A stretch of 28,258 bases of DNA from a virus, in IMG/VR virus record IMGVR_UViG_3300042287_000597, positions 1 to 28,258 of that record; one strand, given 5' to 3'. Below, piece by piece: positions 15,897-25,100 of this stretch. The first letter of the stretch is position 1. The number at the start of each line of letters is the position of its first letter. Under the pieces are notes generated by a model. That model was given only the letters and a program-made list of their open reading frames with translations. It did no database searches and was not told where the DNA came from. A program made the position numbers and the translations under genes.

Positions 15897-16184
15897 CTCA
15901 ACACAAGCACCCTTACCAATTGAGATTTCATCCCAATCTTCGTCTATTCGACCTATGTCGGGAACAATTACACAGTTGGTAAGTGTTTTTATTTTAACTC
16001 GTTCTGTTGTTGTTGAATCTAGTTTTACTTTTGATTGTGCAACATCTCTTACGATTAAAAGAGTTTCACCATTAGTTATGTAAGTTTCATTACTGTTTAT
16101 TACAACATCAAACGATTCAAAATTAAATGATTGATTTCCTTTTATTACGGTTTTTCTAACTGGTTTGTTTCTTATAATTGACAT
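15837..16184 (-). CDS. Small beta-rich phage protein, possible virion part
   Basis: This 115-residue protein is beta-rich, with many Val, Ile and Thr. The C-terminus (VELQNVNGVWYILSSDG) resembles the closing strands of small phage decoration or fibre-base proteins, but I cannot name a family. There is no signal peptide or membrane segment. The ATG at 16184 follows the stop of the neck-protein candidate by four bases, so the two are probably made from one message started at the motif at 17330-17336. The last 60 bases are antisense to the 3' end of the DNA polymerase gene, in a different codon register. A structural role is inferred from its partner. Confidence 0.6.
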   Translation of the reverse strand: MSIIRNKPVRKTVIKGNQSFNFESFDVVINSNETYITNGETLLIVRDVAQSKVKLDSTTTERVKIKTLTNCVIVPDIGRIDEDWDEISIGKGACVELQNVNGVWYILSSDGIKMD

Positions 16185-16188
16185 AAAA

Positions 16189-17316
16189 TTAAATTACATA
16201 TATCTGACGAGGCATAGCTCTAAACTTAAGAGTTTTGTTTAAGTTTTCAGCTAACAAAGCTTCTCTTTCCATCACTTTTTCAGGACGAAGTCTTGTTAAT
16301 CTTCCTTCAGGGCCGATTAATTCCTCAGCTAATTTAGCCTTTTCATCTTTACCCTCAGTACCTAATGTTGCATAATCCATAGTTAAGTCACCATCAGGAG
16401 TCTTTAAGTTACCACTAAATTTACCACGAACTCTCGCTAAAGTTTCTTTACAGTAAGCAATAAACCATCTACGAACCCAAACTTGAGCAGGATTATTTAG
16501 TTTGTACCAACTTATTTTATTGAATGGGACATCGGAAGGTAAAAGAACAATATCAGGATTATCAGCTAAACACTTATCTCTATCACCTTGTGAAGTATCA
16601 TAATACCAATACCAAACTTGACCTTTTGCTAATTCAGCATTACCGAAGTCAAATTTACCACCTGGAGTGTTCAAAAGGTGTAATGCTTTTTTACCACCAG
16701 GGAGTGCTGTAATATAATAAGTTAAATCTCCCGCAAATATTCTTCTTTGGATGTTAACTTCTTGCATTCTTAATAATGTATCGAAGGCAGGTGTTAAATA
16801 ATAACTTCCCGCCATATTACCAATTTGTGCAAGACCTCCACCACCACCAAGTCCAGTTCCATTACCAATACCCGCAAAACCACCTAAACCAAACATTAAG
16901 TTGTTTAATGTTGATGGAGTAAACCATAATACTTCATTTATCTCACGACCCGCAGGTATCTCATAAATCTGTTGGTTAGGTACTAACTGTATAAAGTCTT
17001 TTTTAATTTCCCAATCACCACCTGCCTGTAGACCAACAATTTTGGAATAAGCATAAGTGTACCTTGTTTCAAAATCTAAACTTTTAGTAATAAAGGCTCT
17101 TGATAAAGATTGTGTGTCTAAATTTAAATTATTTAATGTGGTCCATTGAGATTCAATTAACCAATCTTGAACATATTGAGAATAATCGTCAATTGAATAT
17201 TCTAATAATGTGTCCATCATTTCATCTTCCAATTCCACAGATCTTAAAGGTGCACCCAATAAGTGTCTAACTTTTTGATAGAATTGACTTCTTTCTGGTT
17301 CGTCGATTATTGCCAT
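16189..17316 (-). CDS. Neck/head-completion protein candidate (gp13-like)
   Basis: This 375-residue protein starts with a helical region that fits neck proteins (FYQKVRHLLGAPLRSVELED at 12-31, then a dimer-like helical stretch to about 110). Next comes a beta part ending QLVPNQQIYEIPAGREINEV near 109-128, a Gly-rich loop at about 141-160 (FGLGGFAGIGNGTGLGGGGG), and a C-terminal helical region with WVRRWFIAYCKETLARVRGKF near 281. The same order is seen in T4-type gp13 proteins, which seal the portal and join head to tail; T4 gp13 is 309 residues, so this one is longer. gp14- and gp15-like candidates lie 3 kb away on the other strand, supporting the idea. The call is from layout rather than a signature motif. 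Confidence 0.55.
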   Translation of the reverse strand: MAIIDEPERSQFYQKVRHLLGAPLRSVELEDEMMDTLLEYSIDDYSQYVQDWLIESQWTTLNNLNLDTQSLSRAFITKSLDFETRYTYAYSKIVGLQAGGDWEIKKDFIQLVPNQQIYEIPAGREINEVLWFTPSTLNNLMFGLGGFAGIGNGTGLGGGGGLAQIGNMAGSYYLTPAFDTLLRMQEVNIQRRIFAGDLTYYITALPGGKKALHLLNTPGGKFDFGNAELAKGQVWYWYYDTSQGDRDKCLADNPDIVLLPSDVPFNKISWYKLNNPAQVWVRRWFIAYCKETLARVRGKFSGNLKTPDGDLTMDYATLGTEGKDEKAKLAEELIGPEGRLTRLRPEKVMEREALLAENLNKTLKFRAMPRQIYVI

Positions 17317-17329
17317 AGGATTTTTTATT

Positions 17330-17336
17330 ATAAATA
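17330..17336 (-). promoter_or_regulatory. Candidate phage promoter motif ATATTTAT (minus strand)
   Basis: On the minus strand TATTTAT preceded by A lies 13 bases before the ATG at 17316. It would drive the neck-protein candidate and the small gene after it. Confidence 0.5.
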
Positions 17337-17365
17337 TCTTCTAAAAAAAAATGTGGTAGCGGATC

Positions 17366-18460
17366 TTATTTAGAATCCTTTTTTGTTCTTTTCAAGTATA
17401 GGTCATTAACAAATTCCCAATTAACAACATCCCAAAACTTTTGGATATATTCGTCACGTTTGTTTTGGTACTTTAAATAGTATGCGTGTTCCCAAACATC
17501 AAGACCCAACAAAGGATATCCACCCTTCTTAACTATGTTCATTAATGGATTATCTTGATTTGGTGTAGACATGATTTTTAAATCACCATCCTTATTCAGA
17601 TATAACCAAGCCCATCCAGATCCAAAACGATCTTTAGCTGCTTCGTTAAATTCATCTTTCATTTTTTTAATGTTACCAAAATCTTTTTTGATTTTTTTTA
17701 AAATCTCACCACTTGGTAGTTGTTTTTTAGGAGATAACATCTTCCAAAATAATGCGTGGTTAAAAGCCCCACCAGCATTATTTCTAACTTTATTATCGAA
17801 TTTACTTATAGTTCTTACAATATCTTCTAACTCTAAATCACCATCAATGTCTTTGATTGCTTTATTTAATTTATCAACATATCCTTTGTAGTGTTTATTG
17901 TAATGGATATTCATAGTTTTTGAATCTATAAATCTATTCAAAGAGGAATATGAGTAAGGTAACTTTTCAATACCAATTGATTTCATTTCAGAAACCAAAT
18001 TTTTTTTGATTAGTTGTTTTTCGTTTAATAAAATTTGTTCAGATAGAAGACTTACTTTTCCCTTGATCCCTTTATGTTCATACATCAATTCCTCAAGTTC
18101 AGGATATTTTTTTTCAAATTTTTTGACAATCTGACCTGCAAAAGCATTTGCTTCGTCTTCATTAATACCACCAATATTAGGTCCGTGTTCTCTACCAAGA
18201 ATTGTCATTTGATATTCGTGAACCCATTCATGTGCTAATGTTCTCATGATGTCACGATTTAATCTTCCTTTAGCAAGAACCTTAATTAAATGATCACCTC
18301 TTCTACTACCTGTAGACATCTCACCTTTTCTATCATCTAAAAACATAATTTTTAAATCATTCTTGAGTGGATACTCTTCTTGTAATAAAGAAATAAACTT
18401 TGTAACAAAGTCTTTTCGTTTTTTAATATCGGGATTTTCGTATTTGATAGAAACTTTCAT
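17366..18460 (-). CDS. Fusion of HExxH metallopeptidase-like domain and Fe/Mn superoxide dismutase
   Basis: This 364-residue protein joins two metal-site domains. Residues 1-120 contain LAHEWVHEYQ (H77, E78, H81), a zincin HExxH motif, and EDEANAFAG (E103 a likely third ligand), as in small zinc peptidases. After a charged linker, residues about 175-364 are a full-length Fe/Mn superoxide dismutase. It has the first ligand H186 in MNIHYNKHYKGYV, also with the gateway pair H190 and Y194; the second ligand H235 in GGAFNHALFW; and D321 and H325 in LDVWEHAYY. STPNQDNPLM (Q302) matches the Mn-type glutamine position, so Mn is the likelier metal. The enzyme would convert superoxide to peroxide and oxygen. 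I chose the ATG at 18460, since the promoter-like motif overlaps the longer reading from 18481. No signal peptide is seen, so it is cytoplasmic or packaged. Confidence 0.85.
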   Translation of the reverse strand: MKVSIKYENPDIKKRKDFVTKFISLLQEEYPLKNDLKIMFLDDRKGEMSTGSRRGDHLIKVLAKGRLNRDIMRTLAHEWVHEYQMTILGREHGPNIGGINEDEANAFAGQIVKKFEKKYPELEELMYEHKGIKGKVSLLSEQILLNEKQLIKKNLVSEMKSIGIEKLPYSYSSLNRFIDSKTMNIHYNKHYKGYVDKLNKAIKDIDGDLELEDIVRTISKFDNKVRNNAGGAFNHALFWKMLSPKKQLPSGEILKKIKKDFGNIKKMKDEFNEAAKDRFGSGWAWLYLNKDGDLKIMSTPNQDNPLMNIVKKGGYPLLGLDVWEHAYYLKYQNKRDEYIQKFWDVVNWEFVNDLYLKRTKKDSK

Positions 18461-18465
18461 CTTTG

Positions 18466-18472
18466 ATAAATA
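18466..18472 (-). promoter_or_regulatory. Candidate phage promoter motif ATATTTAT (minus strand)
   Basis: On the minus strand TATTTAT preceded by A ends 5 bases before the ATG at 18460. It lies inside the alternative N-terminal extension, which argues for the shorter start of the dismutase fusion. Confidence 0.47.
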
Positions 18473-18489
18473 TTCTACCAATCAAAAGA

Positions 18490-20256
18490 TTATCGTCTAT
18501 TGTTGATTAGATTCAATATTTCTTCAACAATGTCACCTGTATTTTCCACAACACCATCACCCATTACGGTTCTAATGATTTCTTTTTTACGATTAAGGAT
18601 GTCATAAATTGTGCCTTCGATGGTATTTTCAAATAGTGGGTAGTAAACCAATACGTTTGATTTTTGACCATAACGATAAGCTCTATCTTCAGCTTGTGCG
18701 TGTTCTGCAGGAACAAAAGATAAATCATTCATAATCACAGCTTCCGCAGAAGTTAAAGTCAAACCAACACCCGCAGCTTTTAAGTTACCAACAAAAACTT
18801 TAATTTTATCATCGTTTTGAAATTGATCTACGGCTTGTTGACGCATGGCATTAGAACAACTACCATCAAGGTAAACTGCTTGTTTTGAGAAATGTTGGTA
18901 TATTGTTTGAAGGGTATCAGTAAAGTTTGTGAATATTATAACTTTCTTTCCCTGTTCTATAATGTTTTCAGCAAACTCAATTGTTTGTTTTGTTTTTTCA
19001 TTTGCAATTACTTTTCTAACTTTCATAAGTTTAGAAAACTGAACTGTTAAAGATGATGACTCGTCAGGATTTTTATCGTACCAATCAAAATATTCACCCA
19101 TTAAATCTTCGTACTCTTTTGATTTTAATCTCAAATAAACAGGTGTAATGATTTTATCAGGTAAATCTAAAACATCTTCTTTCAATCTCCTAAGAATTTG
19201 TTTAGATGTACGATCTCTCAACTCTTCTAAATTAGAGGCACCTGTCACATTCCATACTTTTCTTTTACCTGCGGTAAATTGGAATCCTTGACAATACCTA
19301 ATTGCATAAGCCTTCCAATTCTGAGCAACAGGACTTTCAATTAGATTTAATAAATTATAATAATTCATAGGCCGAGAAGTCATTGGTGTTCCTGTTAACA
19401 ACCAAACTCGTTCTACTTTTTTTGCAAAACTATTAATAATCTTTGTTCTTTGTGCCTGAACATTTGATATCATGTGAGCTTCATCTAATATTACCAAGTC
19501 AAATCCACTTTGTAATAATAGAGACTCATCTTTTTTCTTCGCGTCTGAGTCGTGGAAGTTTTTAAGGATATCATAATTAACGATTACAAAATCATCTTCA
19601 GTTGAAAATTTTTTACCTTCCGCAATAAAAACAGGTCTATCTGAATAATTTGCAATTTCTCTTTGCCAATTTATCTTTAAAGACGCAGGGCAAACAATTA
19701 ATATTTTTTTTGCTCCTGTTTCTAAAGCGGCAATAATAGTTGAGGTTGTTTTACCAAGACCCATGTCATCGGCAAGAATAAATCTTTTAGATCCTGCTAA
19801 TTTTTCGATCGCAATTTTTTGATGATCAAGCGGAGGACGATGAGAATATTTAGAATAATCAACACTAACGGATTGAACGTTATGGGTTTTAATTAATGCA
19901 GATTTCGGAATCCAAAATTCTGATAGTTTATCCTTTTCAAAAAATTTACCCCAAACATGATAAGACTTTTCTTTTTCAACTAAAAGTTTTTCAATATAAA
20001 TCTGTTCTGGTACTTGAATCAAATATTTTTCTTCTGCGAATTTTTTAGAGAAGTAAGTGTCAAGCTCAACCCATTTACGTGCAATTTTAGGTGTTGAGTT
20101 GTAATATGTTGTAATATATTCCGATTGACTTCTAGTTGGGTAAAATTTACTAGAGACTTCTTTTTTATGTTTGAGATATAGTATATAATTATTTGCACCA
20201 CTATAACTTTCGAGCAACTCTAATGCTTTATGTTCTATCAGTGTTTTTGTTTCCAA
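18490..20256 (-). CDS. SNF2-family DNA helicase/translocase (SMARCAL1-like core)
   Basis: This 588-residue ATPase has the SNF2 layout. An N-terminal 130 residues of unknown role is followed by motif I ADDMGLGKT (162-170), motif Ia IVCPASLKINWQRE (187-200), motif II DEAH (258-261) and motif III LLTGTP (286-291). The C-terminal RecA-like domain has IIFTNFTDTL (440-449) and motif VI QAEDRAYRYGQ (521-531). The short core and LKINWQREI are closest in style to SMARCAL1-type fork-remodelling translocases. It probably moves on DNA during replication, recombination or repair, filling the place of T4 UvsW, though it is not UvsW itself. The frame opens with a TTG at 20256 immediately after an in-frame stop, and no ATG occurs until motif I, so TTG is the likely start. 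Confidence 0.88.
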   Translation of the reverse strand: METKTLIEHKALELLESYSGANNYILYLKHKKEVSSKFYPTRSQSEYITTYYNSTPKIARKWVELDTYFSKKFAEEKYLIQVPEQIYIEKLLVEKEKSYHVWGKFFEKDKLSEFWIPKSALIKTHNVQSVSVDYSKYSHRPPLDHQKIAIEKLAGSKRFILADDMGLGKTTSTIIAALETGAKKILIVCPASLKINWQREIANYSDRPVFIAEGKKFSTEDDFVIVNYDILKNFHDSDAKKKDESLLLQSGFDLVILDEAHMISNVQAQRTKIINSFAKKVERVWLLTGTPMTSRPMNYYNLLNLIESPVAQNWKAYAIRYCQGFQFTAGKRKVWNVTGASNLEELRDRTSKQILRRLKEDVLDLPDKIITPVYLRLKSKEYEDLMGEYFDWYDKNPDESSSLTVQFSKLMKVRKVIANEKTKQTIEFAENIIEQGKKVIIFTNFTDTLQTIYQHFSKQAVYLDGSCSNAMRQQAVDQFQNDDKIKVFVGNLKAAGVGLTLTSAEAVIMNDLSFVPAEHAQAEDRAYRYGQKSNVLVYYPLFENTIEGTIYDILNRKKEIIRTVMGDGVVENTGDIVEEILNLINNRR

Positions 20257-20290
20257 TTAATCTTTTTTAAAAAAATACTAATAAAAAAGA

Positions 20291-20297
20291 TATTTAT
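20291..20297 (+). promoter_or_regulatory. Candidate phage promoter motif ATATTTAT
   Basis: TATTTAT preceded by A lies 15 bases before the ATG at 20313, in the 56-base gap between divergent genes. I see no exact copy facing the helicase. Confidence 0.5.
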
Positions 20298-20312
20298 CAA
20301 TAAAATCGTATT

Positions 20313-20825
20313 ATGAGAAGTAATGTTCCTATTACAAGATTTGGTAAATTCTTTGGTGATCGTGATTTCGAACTAGAAATTGGTATGGGTCAAGAATGGT
20401 TAATTGGTGATATGAACTTCACTTGTGTTTTGTATAGAGTAGATAAAAACAAAATAAAAACTGATGACGTATATGGTGAGGCGGTAACAGACGGAATTAA
20501 ATTTTTACCACCTGTAGAGTTTAATGCCTATGTTGGGATTGCAGCACCTGAAAACAAAATGATCGGTTCTACTCGTATGGATCAACTTGAACCAGGTAAT
20601 ATAACAATGTCTGTTTATATGAAAACTCTTGATGATTTAGATATTGAAATTGACTTTGGTGATTACGTTGGTTACTACGATAGTGAAAATTTTGTAAGAT
20701 ACTATACTGTTGTTAACGATGGTCGTGTGACTTCAGATATAAAACATACCTATAAGGGGTTCAAACCTTTTTATAGAACAATAATTGCGGCTCCTGTTGG
20801 ACCAAATGAATTTAGAGGATTATAA
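20313..20825 (+). CDS. Neck protein candidate (gp14-like)
   Basis: This 170-residue protein has the hallmark order of phage neck or head-tail joining proteins of the gp14 type: a short N-terminal region, then DDVYGEA (51-57), FLPPVEFNAYVGI (64-76), a central beta stretch and IDFGDYVGYYDSENFVRYYTV near 113-133. The D-x-x-YGE motif followed by GD-x-(V/I)-x-Y is what I rely on. T4 gp14 is 256 residues, so this is shorter. It would sit at the ring between portal and tail. Its stop overlaps the next start by one base (TAATG), coupling it to the gp15-like candidate, as genes 14 and 15 adjoin in T4. Confidence 0.55.
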   Translation: MRSNVPITRFGKFFGDRDFELEIGMGQEWLIGDMNFTCVLYRVDKNKIKTDDVYGEAVTDGIKFLPPVEFNAYVGIAAPENKMIGSTRMDQLEPGNITMSVYMKTLDDLDIEIDFGDYVGYYDSENFVRYYTVVNDGRVTSDIKHTYKGFKPFYRTIIAAPVGPNEFRGL

Positions 20826-21868
20826 TGGCTTTACCAAAAAAACACCCAATAAAACCGTCAATACCTTTAACGTATCCTAAAACTCTTTTACCGAGAAGAG
20901 AAGAGATAAAAGATATGATTACAAAGGATGGTACGTACCTTCCTAAGTCATTATTACATGCCGATTTGGATGGTGGTTTTTTAGAGTTTGTTAAAAATAC
21001 TTTAAAAATTTCATCAGAAGGAAAAACTGTACCTGTTGCTGATATACTAATTACAACACAAAACTGGTCACAGTTTGTTGAAACTTGGGATTTCCAAAAC
21101 ATTGATAAGAACATTGAACCTCCATTTATTACTGTAATTAGAAATCCTGAAGTAAAGTACGGAAATAATCCTGCTGTTATGTACAACATACCAAACAGGA
21201 GAATGTATTATTATATGGAAGTTCCTACTTGGGACGGTAATAGAGTTGGCGCTGACATTTATAAAATACCACAACCTGTACCCGCAGATTTTAAATACAC
21301 GGTTGCAATTGTTTGTAATAGAATGAGAGAATTAAACTCATTTAATAAAAAAGTTTTAGAAACGTTTGCATCAAGACAGGCTTATCAAGTTATTAAAGGT
21401 CACTACATTCCGATTATAAATGATAGTATGACCGATGAATCGGTTTTGGATTTAGAAAAAAGAAAATACTACATACAAAAATATGAATTTACAATGATGG
21501 GATTCTTAATAGACGAAGATGAGTTTGAGGTGTATCCTGCATTATCAAGAACTTTTCAAATGTATGAGGTCGATCAAAGACCCGTTAAAAGACCTCAGAA
21601 AAAACAAATGCCAGTACAACCCGAAACAATTCGTTTGATATATCCTGTGGATAATTTATCTCAAGAATACTTTTTTGAATACACTTGTAATTTAAATTTT
21701 GATAACTCAGATAATTTAGAAAGTTATTCCGTCTATATAAATGACCAATATTATGGTGATAATGTTGACAAAATTCAAATCAATACTAACGACACATTAA
21801 GGATTGATGTTGTTAAACAAGTGAGTGCTGCAGAATCTTCATTAGCATTCACACAATTTTTAGTTTAA
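20825..21868 (+). CDS. Tail completion/sheath stabiliser candidate (gp15-like)
   Basis: This 347-residue protein has an N-terminal extension (1-110) and a central region (about 115-250) with a mixed fold: RRMYYYMEVPTWDGNRVGAD, then YTVAIVCNRMRELNSFNKKV, then KYEFTMMGFLIDEDEFEV. This looks like the tail-terminator fold used by T4 gp15, which caps the tube and sheath and docks to the neck. The last 80 residues (about 265-347) look like an added immunoglobulin-like domain. T4 gp15 is 272 residues. Gene order (gp14-like, this gene, then sheath and tube) agrees with T4. No exact motif settles the call. The gene has an SD-like AGAGGA at 20812-20817, unlike most genes here, placed inside the upstream coding region. 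Confidence 0.5.
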   Translation: MALPKKHPIKPSIPLTYPKTLLPRREEIKDMITKDGTYLPKSLLHADLDGGFLEFVKNTLKISSEGKTVPVADILITTQNWSQFVETWDFQNIDKNIEPPFITVIRNPEVKYGNNPAVMYNIPNRRMYYYMEVPTWDGNRVGADIYKIPQPVPADFKYTVAIVCNRMRELNSFNKKVLETFASRQAYQVIKGHYIPIINDSMTDESVLDLEKRKYYIQKYEFTMMGFLIDEDEFEVYPALSRTFQMYEVDQRPVKRPQKKQMPVQPETIRLIYPVDNLSQEYFFEYTCNLNFDNSDNLESYSVYINDQYYGDNVDKIQINTNDTLRIDVVKQVSAAESSLAFTQFLV

Positions 21869-22026
21869 CTTTCCCCGTATATATCTTTCTTTTCCTTACA
21901 TTTTTCAAGTATAAGGTTCTCTAAAAATTTATACATTTTAATACCTCTCTTATCACAATATTTTTTTAGGACATCGTGTACTTCGGCGTCAATTTTTAAG
22001 TTTTTTATCTTCTTAGGTTCTTTCAT
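21865..22026 (-). CDS. Small ribbon-helix-helix-type protein (53 aa)
   Basis: This 53-residue protein (MKEPKKIKNLKIDAEVHDVL and on) reads like a ribbon-helix-helix DNA-binding protein. A basic strand (KKIKNLKID) is followed by helix 1 (AEVHDVLKKYCDKRG) and helix 2 (KMYKFLENLILEKCKEKK). Such proteins usually bind operators as dimers. I chose the ATG at 22026 because the promoter-like motif at 22069-22075 would otherwise fall inside the gene; the longer frame from 22083 is less likely. It sits alone on the minus strand between gp15-like and sheath genes, and its stop overlaps the convergent stop. It could regulate the divergent tail operon. This is inferred. Confidence 0.6.
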   Translation of the reverse strand: MKEPKKIKNLKIDAEVHDVLKKYCDKRGIKMYKFLENLILEKCKEKKDIYGES

Positions 22027-22068
22027 AACAGTAGGCAGAAAAAAGGCAGAATAAAATCTTACCAAAAT

Positions 22069-22075
22069 ATAAATA
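22069..22075 (-). promoter_or_regulatory. Candidate phage promoter motif CTATTTAT (minus strand)
   Basis: On the minus strand TATTTAT preceded by C lies 42 bases before the ATG at 22026. It is the only one of the fourteen copies not preceded by a purine. Confidence 0.42.
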
Positions 22076-22111
22076 GTTTGCATAATGTAAAGTTTTTACT
22101 AAAAACTCGAA

Positions 22112-22118
22112 TATTTAT
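22112..22118 (+). promoter_or_regulatory. Candidate phage promoter motif ATATTTAT for tail sheath
   Basis: TATTTAT preceded by A lies 32 bases before the sheath ATG at 22151. With the minus-strand copy 37 bases away it forms a divergent pair. Confidence 0.5.
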
Positions 22119-22150
22119 AGGTAAAATAAATAAGTAAAGACATTTTAAAC

Positions 22151-25100
22151 ATGGCAACAAACAGTAAAGTTTTCGTTTCACCTGGTGTTTATACTTCTGA
22201 AGTAGATTTGAGCTTTGTTGCTCAGAGCGTCGGGGTAACAACATTAGGTATCGTAGGTGAAACTTTGATAGGTCCAGCTTTTGAACCGATTTTTATTACA
22301 AATTTTGATGAGTTCCAAACAGTATTTGGAGGTACCTCACCAGAAAAATTTGTTAATACACAAATTCCAAAGTATGAAGCGGCTTACATTGCAAAAGCAT
22401 ATCTACAACAATCTAATCAATTATTTGTGACAAGAATCTTAGGATTATCGGGTTATGATGCAGGACCATCTTGGTCAATAACTACAGTCGCTAACGTAAA
22501 TCCATCAACTATTGGTGTTTGGTGTTTAAGTTCCGTGACTGATCCAACAACTTGTATCACAACATGTGTAACACCTAAAGAACTTACATTTACAGTTCCA
22601 TTTACAGCTTGTACAAATTCAACAACAACAATAGGATACCAAGCTAATTTCCCTTCAATTATCCAAGATATAATTAATCAACAATATGAAGAGTTTAATG
22701 GAAATACATCTACATTAGAAACTCAAATTAATAATTTAATTTTTAATGTAATAACAAGTAACAACCCTTATGTTGCTGAAGACGAACAAATTGCGTACTT
22801 TGGTTCTATCGCAACTAATGATTATGACACATTAAATGGTGCAGGATGGACAGCAGAAACAAACGTATTTAATGTCCCATCAGTTTCTTTAAATGATACT
22901 GATTTGTCATCACCATTCAATGACTCTTGGTATTATGCCTTATTTACTAATACAGGTAACACAAATTACTCAGGGTATTCATTCTCTACATTAGTATCTG
23001 GTTTAACGGCTTATTATCCAAACCCAACACCTACACCTCAAGCGTCATCAACACCAACGCCTACACCATCGGCTGCGAATCCTTGTATTACACCGTCACC
23101 TTTTGTGTCACCAACACCTACACCTACACCTGTTAACATTGATTGTTATTCAGGAACTATTGTTGGTAAAATTTATTACTACACAGGAACATCATATGTT
23201 GATTATGATAATGTTGTTGTTGCAACTTTAAGATCAAGAGGTATTGCAACTTATACAAACTCAACTAATCCAGCATACTCAGTGACTGCAACGACAGATG
23301 CTAGTTTAGATATGACAGGTAAATACGCAGGAGTTCTTAAAAACCCATACTTAACATTCGCAGTTAACTGTACTGATAAGTTTGGTCAAAACTTTACATT
23401 CGAAACTTCATTAACTCAAAATGATCCTGAGTATATTAGTAAAGTATTTGGAATTGCAAACTTCCAAAAACCAAGAATTGAAGTTCCTTTATTTAATGAG
23501 GAAGTATTCCAATCTTGGTTAAACTATTCTTGGAAAAAAGGATATGTTAGAGGTTTGAATCCAAACTTTATTGAATTAGACTCCGCTCAAAGTGGTGATC
23601 CTAACTCAATTGGTTGGTACTTGGATAGATATCAAACACCTAACTCACCTTGGGTTGTATCAGAATTAAGAGGTAATAAAGTTTATGACCTATTCAGATT
23701 CTACACAATTTCTGATGGTGATGCAGCAAACACATTGATTAAAGTTTCACTTATAAATCAAACTTATAACAACTTAACGTTTGATGTATTGATTCGTGAT
23801 TATTTTGATACAGATGCAAACCCTGTAGTTCTTGAGAAATTTACAAACTGTACAATGGATCCAGGACAAAACAACTTTATCGCAAATAAAATTGGTACAT
23901 TAGATGGAGAATATGCTTTGAATTCTAAATACGTAATGGTTGAAATGAATGAGGACGCACCAATCGATGCACTTCCTTGTGGGTTCAACGGATTCAACTT
24001 TAGAAATTACGCAGGAGCTCAATCACCATTCCCAATTATTAAAGGTAAATATGACTTCCCTGGTGAAGTAATCTATAACCCACCATTTGGTTTATCTTCG
24101 GGTAATGATGATGCATTAGTAAGTCCGGGAGACAATGTAAGAAGAACATACTTAGGTATATCTAATAGTTTAGGATGGGATGCCGCTTACTTCGAATATG
24201 TTGGTAAGAGAAATCCTAATAACACTTGTGATATCGACGGTCTACCATTTAATTACAGATCGGCAGGTTTCCACATGGATGTAAATGCAAGTGGTTTAAC
24301 AATCGGACCTGAGTTCTCAACAAGTGGTGATCCAAGATTTATCTGTGGTAACTCATCATTCATTCAAGAACCTGAACTTCCAACAAACGCATACTATAGA
24401 TTGTTCGCACGTAAATTTACATTCTTAGTACAAGGTGGATTTGATGGATGGGACATCTATAGAGAATGGAGAACTAACGAAGACAGATTCCAAATCGGTA
24501 GAACAGGATTCTTATTCGGAGCTTGTCCATCTACAAGATACCCACAAGCAACAGGTTGGGGAGCATTTAAAGAAATTTCTTTAGGTGACGGAACTCAAAA
24601 TTGGGCAAATACTGACTACTACGCATACTTGTTAGGTCAACAAACATTTGCAAACCCTGAAGCTGTTAACATTAACGTGTTTGTAACACCGGGTATTGAC
24701 TATGTGAATAACAGTAATCTTGTTGAAGATGCGGTTAACATAATCGAATTCAACAGAGCTGACTCATTATATGTTTGTACAACACCTGACGTTGATATGT
24801 ATGTTGCAACTACAACAGGAGTTGATGTGTTTATCTACCCAACTGAAGCGGTTGACAACTTAGAAAATACAGGAATTGACTCTAACTACACAGCCACTTA
24901 TTATCCGTGGGTATTGACAAGAGACAGTGTAAACAATACACAAATCTACATCCCACCAACAGCTGAGGTAACAAGAAACTTAGCATTGACAGATAACATT
25001 GCATTCCCTTGGTTCGCAGCGGCGGGTTACACTCGTGGTATTGTTAACTGTATCAAAGCTCGTAAGAAGTTAACTCAAGAAGATAGAGACATCCTTTATG

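Noticed and set aside
18461-18481. Longer start for the dismutase fusion at 18481
   Set aside because: It overlaps the promoter-like motif and adds seven residues with no family support. The ATG at 18460 fits better.
18490-20256. Assignment of the helicase as T4 UvsW
   Set aside because: Motif VI (QAEDRAYRYGQ) and motif Ia are SNF2-type. UvsW belongs to a different helicase subgroup with other motif wording.
22027-22083. Longer start for the ribbon-helix-helix gene at 22083
   Set aside because: The extension is hydrophobic and unlike the family, and would contain the promoter-like motif at 22069-22075.
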